Positions 8,401 through 15,981 are shown, numbered from the stretch's first letter. The stretch is 25,631 nt of DNA from Brumimicrobium sp040882265 (GCA_040882265.1 JBBEBO010000097.1:1-25631); one strand, 5' to 3'. Made by a program: numbers and translations. The notes: generated from the sequence alone by a model not told the origin.

Positions 8401-8828
8401 TTAATGAGTTGACAGCTGTTTCAGAAATGTCAATGATTATCGGATTGTTTATGCTCACGATAGGAACATTCCTCGGTGGTATTTGGGCGAATGAATCTTG
8501 GGGTCGATATTGGGGATGGGATCCTAAAGAAACTTGGGCGCTTGTTTCGGTATTGGCTTATGCAATAATTTTGCACCTAAGATTTATACCGGTTCTTGCA
8601 GGGAAATTTGTTTTTAATGTTGCTAGTTTTTGGGGATATTCAGCTATTTTGTTTACTTTTTTTGGTGTAAACTTTAAACTGGTTGGACTTCACTCGTATG
8701 CACAAGGAGACGGAGTAGCAGAGACTCCATTCTGGGTAATAGCAACTATTATTTTCTTTGCATTATTTACAATTGGATGTATTGTAAAGTTTACTCTTGA
8801 TAAGAAACAAAAAAAATTAGAAATATGA
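5490..8828 (+). CDS. ccsBA: Fused ResB-CcsA cytochrome c synthase (system II) with His-rich insert
   Basis: This 1112-aa membrane protein fuses the ResB (CcsB) and CcsA halves of the system II cytochrome c maturation machine, which exports haem and attaches it to apocytochrome CXXCH motifs outside the membrane. N-terminal TM segments lie at about 11-29, 47-68 and 77-101; His82 is a candidate TM haem ligand. A ResB periplasmic domain, a TM near 438-458 and a signal-like hydrophobic segment (about 478-497) follow. A His-rich run occupies 505-539. C-terminal TMs begin near 799 and contain the CcsA tryptophan-rich WWD motif (WGRYWGWDPKE, 1004-1014), flanked by candidate haem ligands His861 (SGHAPWSN) and His1068 (GLHSYAQG). 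The ATG at 5490 (MERLIKEL) is preferred over 5388, which would add 34 residues with no TM and cross the promoter. First gene of an operon with gpx and bshB1. Confidence 0.93.
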   Translation: MERLIKELFSMRMMALGLLIFLVAIAKATFIESDYGTPASKIAIYNTVWFELLLIYLSFSLIVNIVKYRMYRPEKTAIFAFHLSFLIIIIGAGLTRYIGFEGQMPIKEGETTNKIYSANPYFILNANDGVNQFEYEEQRWLSEGRENPFEFDFILPDQPEVQVEYVSFVENMLDTVITNDSIDGSGLEFVIRGKSDYLLENEEKIIGGLPFSFEKEEATPGVKIWEEKGKIYIQSIEPFESVEMSKLTREDRMKNQLDSSLVNTIPADTAVPFYSGRLYMIGDESIMFKEYRKNMTKTRLKSKKRDEGNSYLTIKLKSGEEEKLVELQANIDNAIRPTYVQFAGLKFEIGYGAKVIELPFSVLCRDFKLDKYPGSTLPSSFASEVTVIDEENDVNWDQRIFMNNVMDYQGYRFFQSSYFPDESGTVLSVNYDWWGTNVTYLGYLLMSIGMILSLIAPVGRFRRLNQGIRKSRQNRAKMMNVLILFFAFGLSFNGIAQEETKSALHEHEHDHEIENQEHDHDHDHDHEGHNHNNGHNHQHTSEKQDSKEKPKFKEPDVDFFYITKEQSEAIADMLVQDYEGRIIPFHTLSDKILRKVHRKDSYDGKNPVQVVMGFHLYGPTEWMDKDLIFVSNKITEQLGVEGYVSVVDLENEEGKFKWTEDYEKAHEKPESRKTEYDKKLIKLAERYRVMKEVFAFQHFRVVPIPGDVNGTWIWPFASELRDKDRTGNDLATNFLRTMFAVTQGKEKFSKAQEYLEPLKTLQWEAIEAFKETNPSADLPTKEKINAEITYNKFKVFDKIQSLYFLVGFVLLILFFIRTLNTPTYKKEKIFRIVSYPFIAFLIIVFVAHGTGLGLRWYISGHAPWSNGYEAVIFIAWSTVLAGLLFVRKNPAILAVTALLAGLMLFVTELNLLDPEITPLQPVLKSYWLMIHVAIITSSYGFLGISAILGLLNLTLYLFKVRSNKKRLQMNINELTAVSEMSMIIGLFMLTIGTFLGGIWANESWGRYWGWDPKETWALVSVLAYAIILHLRFIPVLAGKFVFNVASFWGYSAILFTFFGVNFKLVGLHSYAQGDGVAETPFWVIATIIFFALFTIGCIVKFTLDKKQKKLEI
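7002..7106 (+). other. Histidine-rich segment inside the ResB-CcsA fusion
   Basis: Residues 505-539 contain 14 His in 35, including HEHEHDHE and HDHDHDHDH, followed by HNHNNGHNHQH. The run starts a few residues after a hydrophobic, signal-like segment ending FNGIAQ, so it should lie outside the inner membrane. Such (HD/HE/HN)n runs bind divalent metals in other proteins. A metal role here is inferred. Confidence 0.9.
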
Positions 8829-9301
8829 ATTTACATAACTTCAAAGTTGAAAATATTAAAGGAGAGCAAGTTGACCTAAGCGAGCTTGAAGGTAAAAAAG
8901 TTATGGTTGTTAACACAGCTTCAGAATGTGGTTTGACTCCTCAGTACGAACAGCTGGAAGAGCTTTATCAAAACACAAAACGCGATAATTTTGAAATTAT
9001 AGGTTTTCCATGTAATGATTTTGGGAATCAAGAGCCAGGATCAAATGAAGAAGTTGCTGCATTTTGTCAGAAAAACTATGGTGTTACATTTCCGATGATG
9101 TCTAAAATCGCTGTAAAAGGTGATAACAAACATAAACTATACGATTGGTTGCTAACTGAGAGTAAATCCAAAGGACAACACGAAGAAGTAAAGTGGAATT
9201 TCCATAAATTTCTAATAGATGAGAAAGGTAACTTGGTTAAAAGTGTAGAACCAACTACAGCGCCAATTGAAACTGAAATAACAAACTGGATTAATGGATG
9301 A
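8825..9301 (+). CDS. Glutathione-peroxidase-family thiol peroxidase (two-Cys type)
   Basis: The 158-aa protein is a complete glutathione peroxidase fold without a signal peptide, so it acts in the cytoplasm. The peroxidatic residue is Cys35 in NTASECGLTPQY (Cys, not selenocysteine). The rest of the catalytic tetrad is Gln69 (GNQEPGS), Trp124 and Asn125 (VKWNFHKF). Cys81 in FCQKNYGVTFP aligns with the resolving Cys of yeast Gpx3, so the enzyme is probably an atypical two-Cys peroxidase reduced by thioredoxin, not glutathione. FPCNDFGNQEP is a slight variant of the usual FPCNQFGxQEP. The ATG overlaps the ccsBA stop (ATGA), which suggests translational coupling. The downstream bshB1 overlap makes a bacillithiol link attractive but unproven. 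Confidence 0.93.
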   Translation: MNLHNFKVENIKGEQVDLSELEGKKVMVVNTASECGLTPQYEQLEELYQNTKRDNFEIIGFPCNDFGNQEPGSNEEVAAFCQKNYGVTFPMMSKIAVKGDNKHKLYDWLLTESKSKGQHEEVKWNFHKFLIDEKGNLVKSVEPTTAPIETEITNWING

Positions 9302-10016
9302 TAAAGTTGATATATTAGCAATAGGAGCTCACCCAGATGATGTTGAATTGTCTGCCGGTGGTACAATCGCAAAACATGTTGCCTATGGTAAAAAAATTGC
9401 AATTGTAGATTTAACTGAAGGTGAGTTAGGTTCGAGAGGAACTGTAAGTACTAGGTATGATGAAGCGGCAAATGCTGCTAGAATATTAGGTGTACAACAC
9501 CGTGAAAACACACGTTTGGCAGACGGTTTTTTCGAATCTGACAAAGAAAGCTTAATTCGATTGATTTGTCAAATAAGACATTACAAACCAGATATTGTAC
9601 TGGCAAACGCTCCATCAGATAGACATCCTGATCACGGTAGAGCTTCTGACTTTATATCTCGCGCATGTTTTTTGTCTGGACTAGGCAAAATTGAAACTTC
9701 ACGCTTTGATATTATCCAAGACAAATGGAGACCGAAAGCTGTATATCACTACATTCAAGACAATTATTTAAAACCCGATTTTTTAATTGATGTAACTGAA
9801 TTTAAAGCTCAAAAGTTTAGAGCAATTAAAGCTTATAAAACGCAGTTTTATAAGCCTGGAATGAAAGGACCTAAAACCCCAATTTCAGGAAAAGAATTTA
9901 TGGATTATCTCCAGTCAAGAATGATTCAGTTTGGAAGAGATATCAATGCAACATACGCTGAAGGGTTTATTGTTCAACGAACTCCTGGTGTAGACTCTTT
10001 TTATGATTTGTATTAG
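9294..10016 (+). CDS. bshB1: Bacillithiol biosynthesis deacetylase BshB1
   Basis: This 240-aa protein belongs to the LmbE/PIG-L zinc deacetylases and fits the BshB1 subgroup. That enzyme removes the acetyl group from N-acetylglucosaminyl-malate in bacillithiol synthesis. The zinc site is visible: GAHPDD (His13, Asp16) and HPDHG (His114), with Asp15 as the likely general base. TEGELGSRGT (41-50) and the following TRYDEAANAARILG are typical of the family. Length is normal and there is no signal peptide. The ATG at 9294 overlaps the end of the peroxidase gene by eight bases. The partner genes bshA and bshC are not in this window; the nearby GT4 gene is not BshA-like at its N-terminus. Confidence 0.92.
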   Translation: MDDKVDILAIGAHPDDVELSAGGTIAKHVAYGKKIAIVDLTEGELGSRGTVSTRYDEAANAARILGVQHRENTRLADGFFESDKESLIRLICQIRHYKPDIVLANAPSDRHPDHGRASDFISRACFLSGLGKIETSRFDIIQDKWRPKAVYHYIQDNYLKPDFLIDVTEFKAQKFRAIKAYKTQFYKPGMKGPKTPISGKEFMDYLQSRMIQFGRDINATYAEGFIVQRTPGVDSFYDLY

Positions 10017-10022
10017 GGGGGC

Positions 10023-10055
10023 GTTTTGAATTATGAATTATGAGTTTTGAATTAT
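10023..10055. repeat. 21-bp-period simple repeat (gttttgaattat)
   Basis: The 12-mer GTTTTGAATTAT occurs at 10023-10034 and 10044-10055, with related gaattatga and gaattataag pieces between and after. It fills most of the 80-base gap between bshB1 and the glycosyltransferase gene and is similar in style to the simple repeats at 921-978. Confidence 0.7.
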
Positions 10056-10096
10056 AAGTTCTAAACTATTGCTAGAGTCGGGAGTTTTCTATATTA

Positions 10097-11269
10097 TTGA
10101 GGAAAATCATAAAATTGCAAAGAAAACGAGTTTTATTTTTAGCCAGTTGGTATCCAAGTCGTGTGAACGAAACGCTTGGTAATTTTGTGCAACGGCATGC
10201 TGAAGTTGCTAATAAAATAGCGTATATAACTGTATTGTATGTAGTTTCAACTGATGAAGTAAAACAGCTAGAATTTGATAGGAAAACAATTAATGAAGTA
10301 GATACACTAGTTGTATATTACCCGAAGTCCAAATCAAGGTTTCCTGTTGTCAGCCAGTGGATTAAAAGACGTAGATATTTAAATGCTTGTAAAAAAGGTT
10401 TTTCTTTTTTAGATGAAAAATTTGATTTAGTTCATTTAAATACGGTGTTTCCAGCGGGTATCTTTGCAAAGTATCTCAATAATAAGCTCAAGGTGCCTTA
10501 CGTTTTAACTGTTCACTGGACTGGATATTTAAATCACACCAATACTTATAAGAAGCTACCTTTCTTTCTAAAGCAAATACATTACAATATATTTAAAAAT
10601 GCTAGCACAGTGCTTCCAGTTTCAGAACATTTGGGCAATTCGTTGATAGAGTTAGGTTTAATTAAAAAGTTTACTGTTCTACCTAATGTTGTAGATGAAT
10701 CTATTTTTAATTTGGATTGTAAATCATCTAAAATCTCTCATAATAGACCTCATTTTCTTCATGTTTCTTCTTTCAATGATGAACACAAAAATATTTCTGG
10801 AATGCTTCAGGCCTTTAAAAATTTGCAAGACAGAAAAACACCATATTTTTTACACTTAATAACTGAAAAAAAAGTTGAAGATGTAATTCATTTCGTTGAA
10901 GAATTTAAATTGGATACAAATAACTTAAAGATAGAAGGAAGACAAAGCCCTGAGGGAATTGCCAAAGCCATGAAGAAAGCAGATTGTTTTGTACTTTTTA
11001 GTAATTACGAAACTTTTTCGGTTGTGTTAGCAGAGTCTTGGATGACGGGTACGCCTGCAATCTATTCAAAGTGCGGAGGTTTGACTGAAATTATAGATTC
11101 ACATTTAGGAAATCAAATTTCAAAAAAGGACGTAAATGGGTTAACAAAAGCACTAGAATCCTTCTCAATTGAAAATTTCGATCGCATAATAATTGCAAAA
11201 AGTGCAGAAAAGTTTAGTTCTAAAGAAGTTAGCGGTAATATTCTTGAAATATATAACCAATTGTGTTAG
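10097..11269 (+). CDS. Family GT4 (GT-B fold) glycosyltransferase
   Basis: This protein of up to 390 aa is a retaining GT-B glycosyltransferase. It starts with the Rossmann strand RVLFLASWYPS and the GNFVQRHAEV helix typical of polysaccharide GT4 enzymes. The inter-domain region has VLPVSEHLGNSLIELG and VLPNVVDESIF. The C-terminal donor-binding domain carries the EX7E motif (Glu305 and Glu313 in NYETFSVVLAESW) and GTPAIYSKCGGLTEII. It likely adds sugars to lipopolysaccharide or an exopolysaccharide at the cytoplasmic face; donor and acceptor are unknown. No ATG is available: an in-frame stop sits at 10073, and the first start-like codons are TTG at 10097 and TTG at 10115. The second gives MQRKRVLFLASW, closer to the usual family start. 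It lies 80 bases after bshB1 and may be co-transcribed. Confidence 0.88.
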   Translation: MRKIIKLQRKRVLFLASWYPSRVNETLGNFVQRHAEVANKIAYITVLYVVSTDEVKQLEFDRKTINEVDTLVVYYPKSKSRFPVVSQWIKRRRYLNACKKGFSFLDEKFDLVHLNTVFPAGIFAKYLNNKLKVPYVLTVHWTGYLNHTNTYKKLPFFLKQIHYNIFKNASTVLPVSEHLGNSLIELGLIKKFTVLPNVVDESIFNLDCKSSKISHNRPHFLHVSSFNDEHKNISGMLQAFKNLQDRKTPYFLHLITEKKVEDVIHFVEEFKLDTNNLKIEGRQSPEGIAKAMKKADCFVLFSNYETFSVVLAESWMTGTPAIYSKCGGLTEIIDSHLGNQISKKDVNGLTKALESFSIENFDRIIIAKSAEKFSSKEVSGNILEIYNQLC

Positions 11270-11384
11270 CCTTAACTAAAAGCAACTACGAACTTTTTTT
11301 GTTAAGTAATTTACTAAAACGTATAATTTTCAACACAGTTTAATTTTAAAGCCTTATGTATTTTTTTAATTGATGATTTTCACT

Positions 11385-11392
11385 TAAATTTG
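11385..11392 (+). promoter_or_regulatory. Bacteroidota -7 element for the PA-domain protein
   Basis: TAAATTTG matches TAnnTTTG, 32 bases before the ATG at 11425. The leader that follows is almost pure A and T, as is common for well-expressed genes in this group. No clear TTG is seen at the -33 distance. Confidence 0.55.
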
Positions 11393-11424
11393 ATAACTAA
11401 ATATTAAATTAAAATTTAAATACT

Positions 11425-13152
11425 ATGAAAAATTTTTTACTACTTTTTTTATCGCTAACCTTTACATGGGCATTGAATGCTCAAGTTATATTCTCGGGTG
11501 AGTCACCTGCGAGTATTCAAGGTGCTTACAGTATGACTTATACTGATCCCGGTGGGGGTTGGGGTTCTCCTGATTTAATAGATCCAGCAAATTCAGTTTT
11601 AGATACACTGGTTCGGTTTTATGATAACACAGCAGGTGATTCATTAGGTTGTTTTGGTGCCGTAAATGGAAATGATGTTGATGGCCATATTGCTGTAATA
11701 TACAGAGGAGAGTGTGAGTTTGGAGATAAAGCTAAAAATGCTCAAGATGCAGGTGCTATAGCTTGTGTAATTATTAATAACGAACCTGGAGGGCCTGTAG
11801 CAATGGGGGCAGGTGCAGAAGGAGGAAATGTAACAATTCCTGTTGTGATGATTGGTGATATAGATGGAGCAACATTGATTGATGAAATGGAGTCTAACCC
11901 TGTTGAAGTATTCATTGGTAATAAGACTGGATTCTATGCAAATGATATTGGAACATTAAAAGGAAGGTATTTAACTGCAGAGTATTCATCTACTCCATCT
12001 TTACTTGCTCAAGATGATACAGAATATGAGGTTGTTCTAGGTGCATGGATTTATAACTACGGTTTTCAAGATCAAACTAATGTAAATCTAGAAGCAACAA
12101 TTGATTTTGGAGGAAACGAAATTTATAATGAAATTTCAACTTCGGTTGATACTATTCTAGCTGGTGATAGTGCTTTCTTTGCTTTGCCAGACTTTTCACA
12201 ACCTGCTTACCCTGAAGGGTTTTATGAACTACAGTATGTAGTTTTCAGTGATTCTACTGATGATTACGACTTTGATGATACCATTAATACAAGTTTTGTA
12301 ATAAGTGAAGATAAGATATCTTATGCTAGTTTTGATGAAGCAACAATGTTACCAAATTCATCAGGTGGAGTTAGACCATCTGAAAGTGATTCATATCATG
12401 CATGTATTAATTTTAGAAATGAAAATGCGAGTAGAATAGCAGTTGAAGGTATTACTTTTTCAGCTGTAAAATCAAATGATGCAAATGATCCATCTATTGA
12501 TGGTGAGCCGTTCAATATTTCGGTTTATGAGTATAATGATCAGTTTACAGATGTAAACGATCCAAATTACTCAAATCCAATTAGTTCCGTTAATGAGATC
12601 GGATTTGGTAGTTTCCAAATGCCAGGTGATATTCCTGGAGAGCCAGTTACAGCGATGTTCGATGAACCAGTTCTTCTTGAAGATAATCAAAGATATCTAT
12701 TCTGTACGTCAACTTTTAATGAGAATGTTTTCATTGGAAGCGATCCGAGTATGGATTATACATTAAACCAAGCTGAATATTTGCAACCATTATTCCCAAT
12801 TCAAGGAGGTAGTTGGAATCCAAATGGTTTTGGACCGAATTCTGTTACTGTAGTAACTGCAAATATAGTTGATGTTGCTGAAGTTAGTCTTAAAAAAGAA
12901 AAACTGGCTATTGAGATGAATGCTTATCCTTCTCCAGCTAGTAACGTTTTAAATATTGACTTTAATGGATACGATGTTGATGATGTTCAATTGGTAAACT
13001 TAACAGGTCAAACTGTTGCTTCTCAAAGAGTTTCTAAAGGAGATGTAAACTCTTCAATAGATGTAAACGGACTTGAGAACGGTGTTTATATAGTGAAAGT
13101 TAATTTAACTAATGGAATGACTGAAACAATGCAAGTTGTTGTGAGTCACTAA
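11425..13152 (+). CDS. T9SS-secreted protein with PA domain and type A sorting domain
   Basis: The 575-aa protein has a Sec signal peptide (MKNFLLLFLSLTFTWALNAQ). A protease-associated (PA) domain spans about residues 50-160: GHIAVIYRGECEFGDKAKNA, then AGAIACVIINNEPGGP and TIPVVMIGDIDGATLIDEM. A middle region of about 330 residues looks beta-rich, with ordinary extracellular-domain features and no protease motif (no HExxH, no GxSxG context). The C-terminus (499-575: NAYPSPASNVLNIDF, VQLVNLTGQTV, LENGVYIVKV) is a type A sorting domain of the type IX secretion system, so the protein should cross the outer membrane and be attached to the surface or released. PA domains often accompany peptidases; here it is on its own. 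A strong cUUCGg-type terminator follows. Confidence 0.88.
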   Translation: MKNFLLLFLSLTFTWALNAQVIFSGESPASIQGAYSMTYTDPGGGWGSPDLIDPANSVLDTLVRFYDNTAGDSLGCFGAVNGNDVDGHIAVIYRGECEFGDKAKNAQDAGAIACVIINNEPGGPVAMGAGAEGGNVTIPVVMIGDIDGATLIDEMESNPVEVFIGNKTGFYANDIGTLKGRYLTAEYSSTPSLLAQDDTEYEVVLGAWIYNYGFQDQTNVNLEATIDFGGNEIYNEISTSVDTILAGDSAFFALPDFSQPAYPEGFYELQYVVFSDSTDDYDFDDTINTSFVISEDKISYASFDEATMLPNSSGGVRPSESDSYHACINFRNENASRIAVEGITFSAVKSNDANDPSIDGEPFNISVYEYNDQFTDVNDPNYSNPISSVNEIGFGSFQMPGDIPGEPVTAMFDEPVLLEDNQRYLFCTSTFNENVFIGSDPSMDYTLNQAEYLQPLFPIQGGSWNPNGFGPNSVTVVTANIVDVAEVSLKKEKLAIEMNAYPSPASNVLNIDFNGYDVDDVQLVNLTGQTVASQRVSKGDVNSSIDVNGLENGVYIVKVNLTNGMTETMQVVVSH

Positions 13153-13173
13153 TAGTTTTATAATATTATTGAT

Positions 13174-13205
13174 AAAAGGGAGTCTTCGGATTCCCTTTTT
13201 TTTTG
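13174..13205 (+). terminator. Rho-independent terminator with cUUCGg tetraloop
   Basis: An 11-bp stem (13174-13184 with 13189-13199, one G-U pair) encloses TTCG closed by C-G, an exceptionally stable tetraloop. A run of T follows to 13204. It lies 21 bases after the stop of the PA-domain gene. Confidence 0.9.
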
Positions 13206-13451
13206 AAAATAAACTACATTATTCATTTCGTTGGGACTATAAGTCGGTTTATAAAACTTTCATACCGTCCTTACGTGATTTTTTAGTTTTTTTGCAACTA
13301 ACCTGAAAGGAGCTCAACGAAGTTAATAAATCGGACTAACATATCTTTTATAAAGATGACTACCTATATTTTGATTGATTTTAAGCATGTTCGTCTAGAG
13401 CCATTTTTGGGATGAACTTATAAAAGGGAAAGTTGCGGATATGCGTTTAAT

Positions 13452-14363
13452 TTAATACGTAACTGGACGATTTTGTCCAAATTGTAGAAAAAGTTTACTC
13501 ATTTTGGTGTATTCTTTTGAATGTGTTGGTAATCCTCTATAGTCTAACATTGGGTAATGGACATTTTGAGTCCGCCATTTTTTTGGTAGGAAAGGTTTAT
13601 TGTGCATAAATCTATTTTGAAGCCCATTTCTAATTCGTTCATCATCTATTCCAATGAGCACTGAAACACTGTTACCATAATATAAATTATAGTCTGCACC
13701 TACTGAAACGATGCCATGACTTTTTTTGCCATAAATTGTATTTCTTAGATCTTTATACCCAACTGGGTGTTTTTCTTTATGATCTTCTTGTAATTTTGTA
13801 CCCCAAGTTTCTCCAGTCCAAAGCTGAGTGTTTAACGTGATATTAATTAGTTCATTATGATAGTTGAGTTGGGTGTAACTTGTTCTAAAACGGTCTCTCC
13901 CATTTCCTGAGAAAATATCGTTTTCAACTAAAAGACTGAATTGTCTTACATGAAACCCAAACCCTCCTGAAACTTGGCTTGATTTAGCATCATCGAGATA
14001 CCAAAGATAATTATAGCCCAAACCGTATTCATAATCTGACTGATGATTGAGTCCGTCAAATATAAAGGTAGGAACACTATTTCTTCTACCTGCTAACAAA
14101 ACAGCTCCAAGGTTTATTCTTGTTTCAATGTAATTTTTTCTATCTGCTAAATTAGCAGCGTTTAATAAAAATAGATTACCTCCATTGATTTGAACAAATT
14201 CATAGCGGAAATACCCTTGAATCTTAAGCCCTAATTGATTGATGTGTGTTCCTAAGTTAGCTGATATGCCAATTTGTAATCCCCAGTCATCTTCTTGCAA
14301 AGTTTGAGCTTTGATAGTTATAAATTGAACAAGAAAAAGAATAGAAATCCAAAAACGTTTCAT
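13452..14363 (-). CDS. Secreted beta-rich protein, possibly 'toxin type 23'-like family
   Basis: The 303-aa protein has a Sec signal peptide (MKRFWISILFLVQFITIKAQ). The mature protein is rich in Gly, Tyr, Asn and alternating beta-strand patterns, as in GLGYNYLWYLDD, SGGFGFHVRQFSLLVENDI and YNLYYGNSVSVLIGIDDERIR. It contains the segment NDIFSGNGRDRFRTSYTQL. From memory, this resembles Bacteroidota proteins annotated with a 'polymorphic toxin type 23' domain, but I cannot confirm it. The signal peptide and barrel-like strands fit an outer-membrane protein better than a toxin, and no immunity gene is adjacent. It follows the beta-helix lipoprotein gene by five bases, so they form one operon. Function unknown. 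Confidence 0.7.
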   Translation of the reverse strand: MKRFWISILFLVQFITIKAQTLQEDDWGLQIGISANLGTHINQLGLKIQGYFRYEFVQINGGNLFLLNAANLADRKNYIETRINLGAVLLAGRRNSVPTFIFDGLNHQSDYEYGLGYNYLWYLDDAKSSQVSGGFGFHVRQFSLLVENDIFSGNGRDRFRTSYTQLNYHNELINITLNTQLWTGETWGTKLQEDHKEKHPVGYKDLRNTIYGKKSHGIVSVGADYNLYYGNSVSVLIGIDDERIRNGLQNRFMHNKPFLPKKWRTQNVHYPMLDYRGLPTHSKEYTKMSKLFLQFGQNRPVTY

Positions 14364-14368
14364 CTCTG

Positions 14369-15775
14369 TTAGTCTACTTCGTAAGCTCCAATATCGGGGT
14401 TAGCGCCTCTTGGGTTGCCTTCAATATCATTTGGTAATGTTGTAAAACTATCGTTTCCCGCATCTTTCAAAACAGAACTAGAGGTGATTTTAAATATACT
14501 TTCTTCAACATTTTCAAATCCCGGATTGGTATTCCAAATGTTGTTATTGAAACCAGTATTACCAGAAAGCTCATCTTCAAGTTTTATCAAATTATTTCCG
14601 TATTCATAAGCAATTGTAACAGCACCATTGTCTGTTATCGTATCATAAGCAACTTGGTTCTCACCACTTCCATCTATAATTGAATTATAAATATTACCTA
14701 TTTGTACATCACCGATATATGTAATTCCATCTGCTCTGGTAAAATAATTTTTTATTGCTATTGCTGGGCTATTTTCGTCAGTTCCATAACCCAGAAATTG
14801 ACAATGTCTAAAGTCATGACTTCCACCTTCCAACAGAAAGTAAGCATGTTGTGCTATATTGTAAATATTCAGATTTTCACCAACTATTCTTCCACCAGAA
14901 TAATTCCAAATACCATAGTTAGAATGATTAAAAATTTCTGTGTTCGTTATCGTTAATGTGGGATTAAAGTTGTTTTCATCTTCAGAAAAAACATGAATAC
15001 CGGATGTTCCGTTTTTTATAATAGCATGATCAATAGTTGATGATCTGGCTTCTTGAAAGTATACACCGTAATATTGACCTTTTACATCTTCATAAAAAGG
15101 CTCCAAACGATCTCCCTGTATAATGACTTTATCATTAGCTGTACCATTTATATTTAAAGTTCCTTTATAAACGTATAACAATGAATTTTTATGTAAATGA
15201 ATTTTAGTTCCAGCTTGAATATCTAATGTTGTAGCTGAATCAACTAATGCATAGTCATATATTACGTGTGGTTTGTCGTTTAGCCAAGGGTCAGAATTTG
15301 AATTTGTGTCTCTGTAATGAAAATAAGCGTCTTGTCCCCAGGCTACGAGTTTAACTTCTTGTTCCTTTCCATTTGTTACAAAACTGACTTTGTCTTCAAT
15401 AATCAGAGGATTACTTTGATTGTTTTCTCCTAATGTTACTTCAACAAATGCGAATAAACTATCATTACCTGGAATTTCCACATCTTTAAAGTTAACCCCA
15501 CTAACTCCATCTAGATTAAAACGAAATGGAGAATCCGTTCCGCCTTCAAGATTTATACTTGAAATTTGTACCGGTCGGTTTGATGGGTTATATATTTTAA
15601 ATTTTCTAGTGGATGAGCCAACAGTTGTGAATACAGTATCAAATACTACAGTATCTAGAGAGAACGTCAAGGCTTCTTCAGAAAGCAGAAGGTCTTTCTT
15701 ACAACTAGTTAAATGAGTGCTCAAATAACCAAATAGTATTACACATAAAGTTAGAAATATATGTTTTAGTCTCAT
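14369..15775 (-). CDS. Lipoprotein with right-handed beta-helix domain
   Basis: The 468-aa protein has a lipoprotein signal peptide; the lipobox LTSC places the lipidated Cys at residue 25. Residues about 35-145 form a beta-sandwich-like region (FKIYNPSNRPVQISSINLEGG) of the choice-of-anchor / DUF1573-like sort. From about 170 on, repeated short strands with Asn and Gly turns (TLDIQAGTKIHLHKNSLLYV, GTLNINGTANDKVIIQGD, GYGTDENSPAIAIKN) indicate a right-handed parallel beta-helix. The C-terminus DIEGNPRGANPDIGAYEVD is the hallmark end of the choice-of-anchor Q / beta-helix family. It is probably held at the outer membrane or cell surface. A weak -7-like element (cgaaaata on the plus strand, 15801-15808) precedes it. 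First gene of the pair with the 303-aa protein. No catalytic residues are evident. Confidence 0.85.
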   Translation of the reverse strand: MRLKHIFLTLCVILFGYLSTHLTSCKKDLLLSEEALTFSLDTVVFDTVFTTVGSSTRKFKIYNPSNRPVQISSINLEGGTDSPFRFNLDGVSGVNFKDVEIPGNDSLFAFVEVTLGENNQSNPLIIEDKVSFVTNGKEQEVKLVAWGQDAYFHYRDTNSNSDPWLNDKPHVIYDYALVDSATTLDIQAGTKIHLHKNSLLYVYKGTLNINGTANDKVIIQGDRLEPFYEDVKGQYYGVYFQEARSSTIDHAIIKNGTSGIHVFSEDENNFNPTLTITNTEIFNHSNYGIWNYSGGRIVGENLNIYNIAQHAYFLLEGGSHDFRHCQFLGYGTDENSPAIAIKNYFTRADGITYIGDVQIGNIYNSIIDGSGENQVAYDTITDNGAVTIAYEYGNNLIKLEDELSGNTGFNNNIWNTNPGFENVEESIFKITSSSVLKDAGNDSFTTLPNDIEGNPRGANPDIGAYEVD

Positions 15776-15825
15776 TGTTTTTTATGATGTGCTAAATTAA
15801 CGAAAATAATGAACCTTTATTTTTG

Positions 15826-15833
15826 TATCTTTG
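15826..15833 (+). promoter_or_regulatory. Possible upstream -7 element for L31
   Basis: TATCTTTG fits TAnnTTTG exactly. It lies about 150 bases before rpmE2, so it would give a long leader, if it is used for this gene at all. Confidence 0.35.
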
Positions 15834-15939
15834 TTTTTAAATTGTTTTTCTATTTAAATCGCTATAGCGAGAATTATGTATTAAAAAATTAATTAATAAA
15901 TTTATTCGAAAGGAATATGTTCTTTCAAAAAATATTTAT

Positions 15940-15947
15940 TAAATTTG
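15940..15947 (+). promoter_or_regulatory. Possible proximal -7 element for L31
   Basis: TAAATTTG fits TAnnTTTG and lies 35 bases before the ATG at 15982, a normal distance. It is the likelier of the two candidates for the ribosomal protein gene. Confidence 0.45.
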
Positions 15948-15981
15948 TCGTCCGTTTTAGGAACAAGAAATAATATTTACA

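Noticed and set aside
10097..11269. The GT4 gene as BshA, given the bshB1 gene just upstream
   Set aside because: BshA proteins start with a different motif (a YPTYGGSG-type glycine-rich loop). This one begins RVLFLASWYPS...GNFVQRHAEV, as in polysaccharide glycosyltransferases.
11271..11306. CTTAAC...GTTAAG inverted repeat with a T-run after the glycosyltransferase gene
   Set aside because: The stem is only six A/T-rich pairs with a 24-base loop, and the T-run lies inside the loop, so it is a poor terminator.
13227..13321. TTCGTTG...CAACGAA inverted repeat between the PA-domain gene and the 303-aa gene
   Set aside because: Seven-base arms almost 80 bases apart are expected by chance, and nothing links them.
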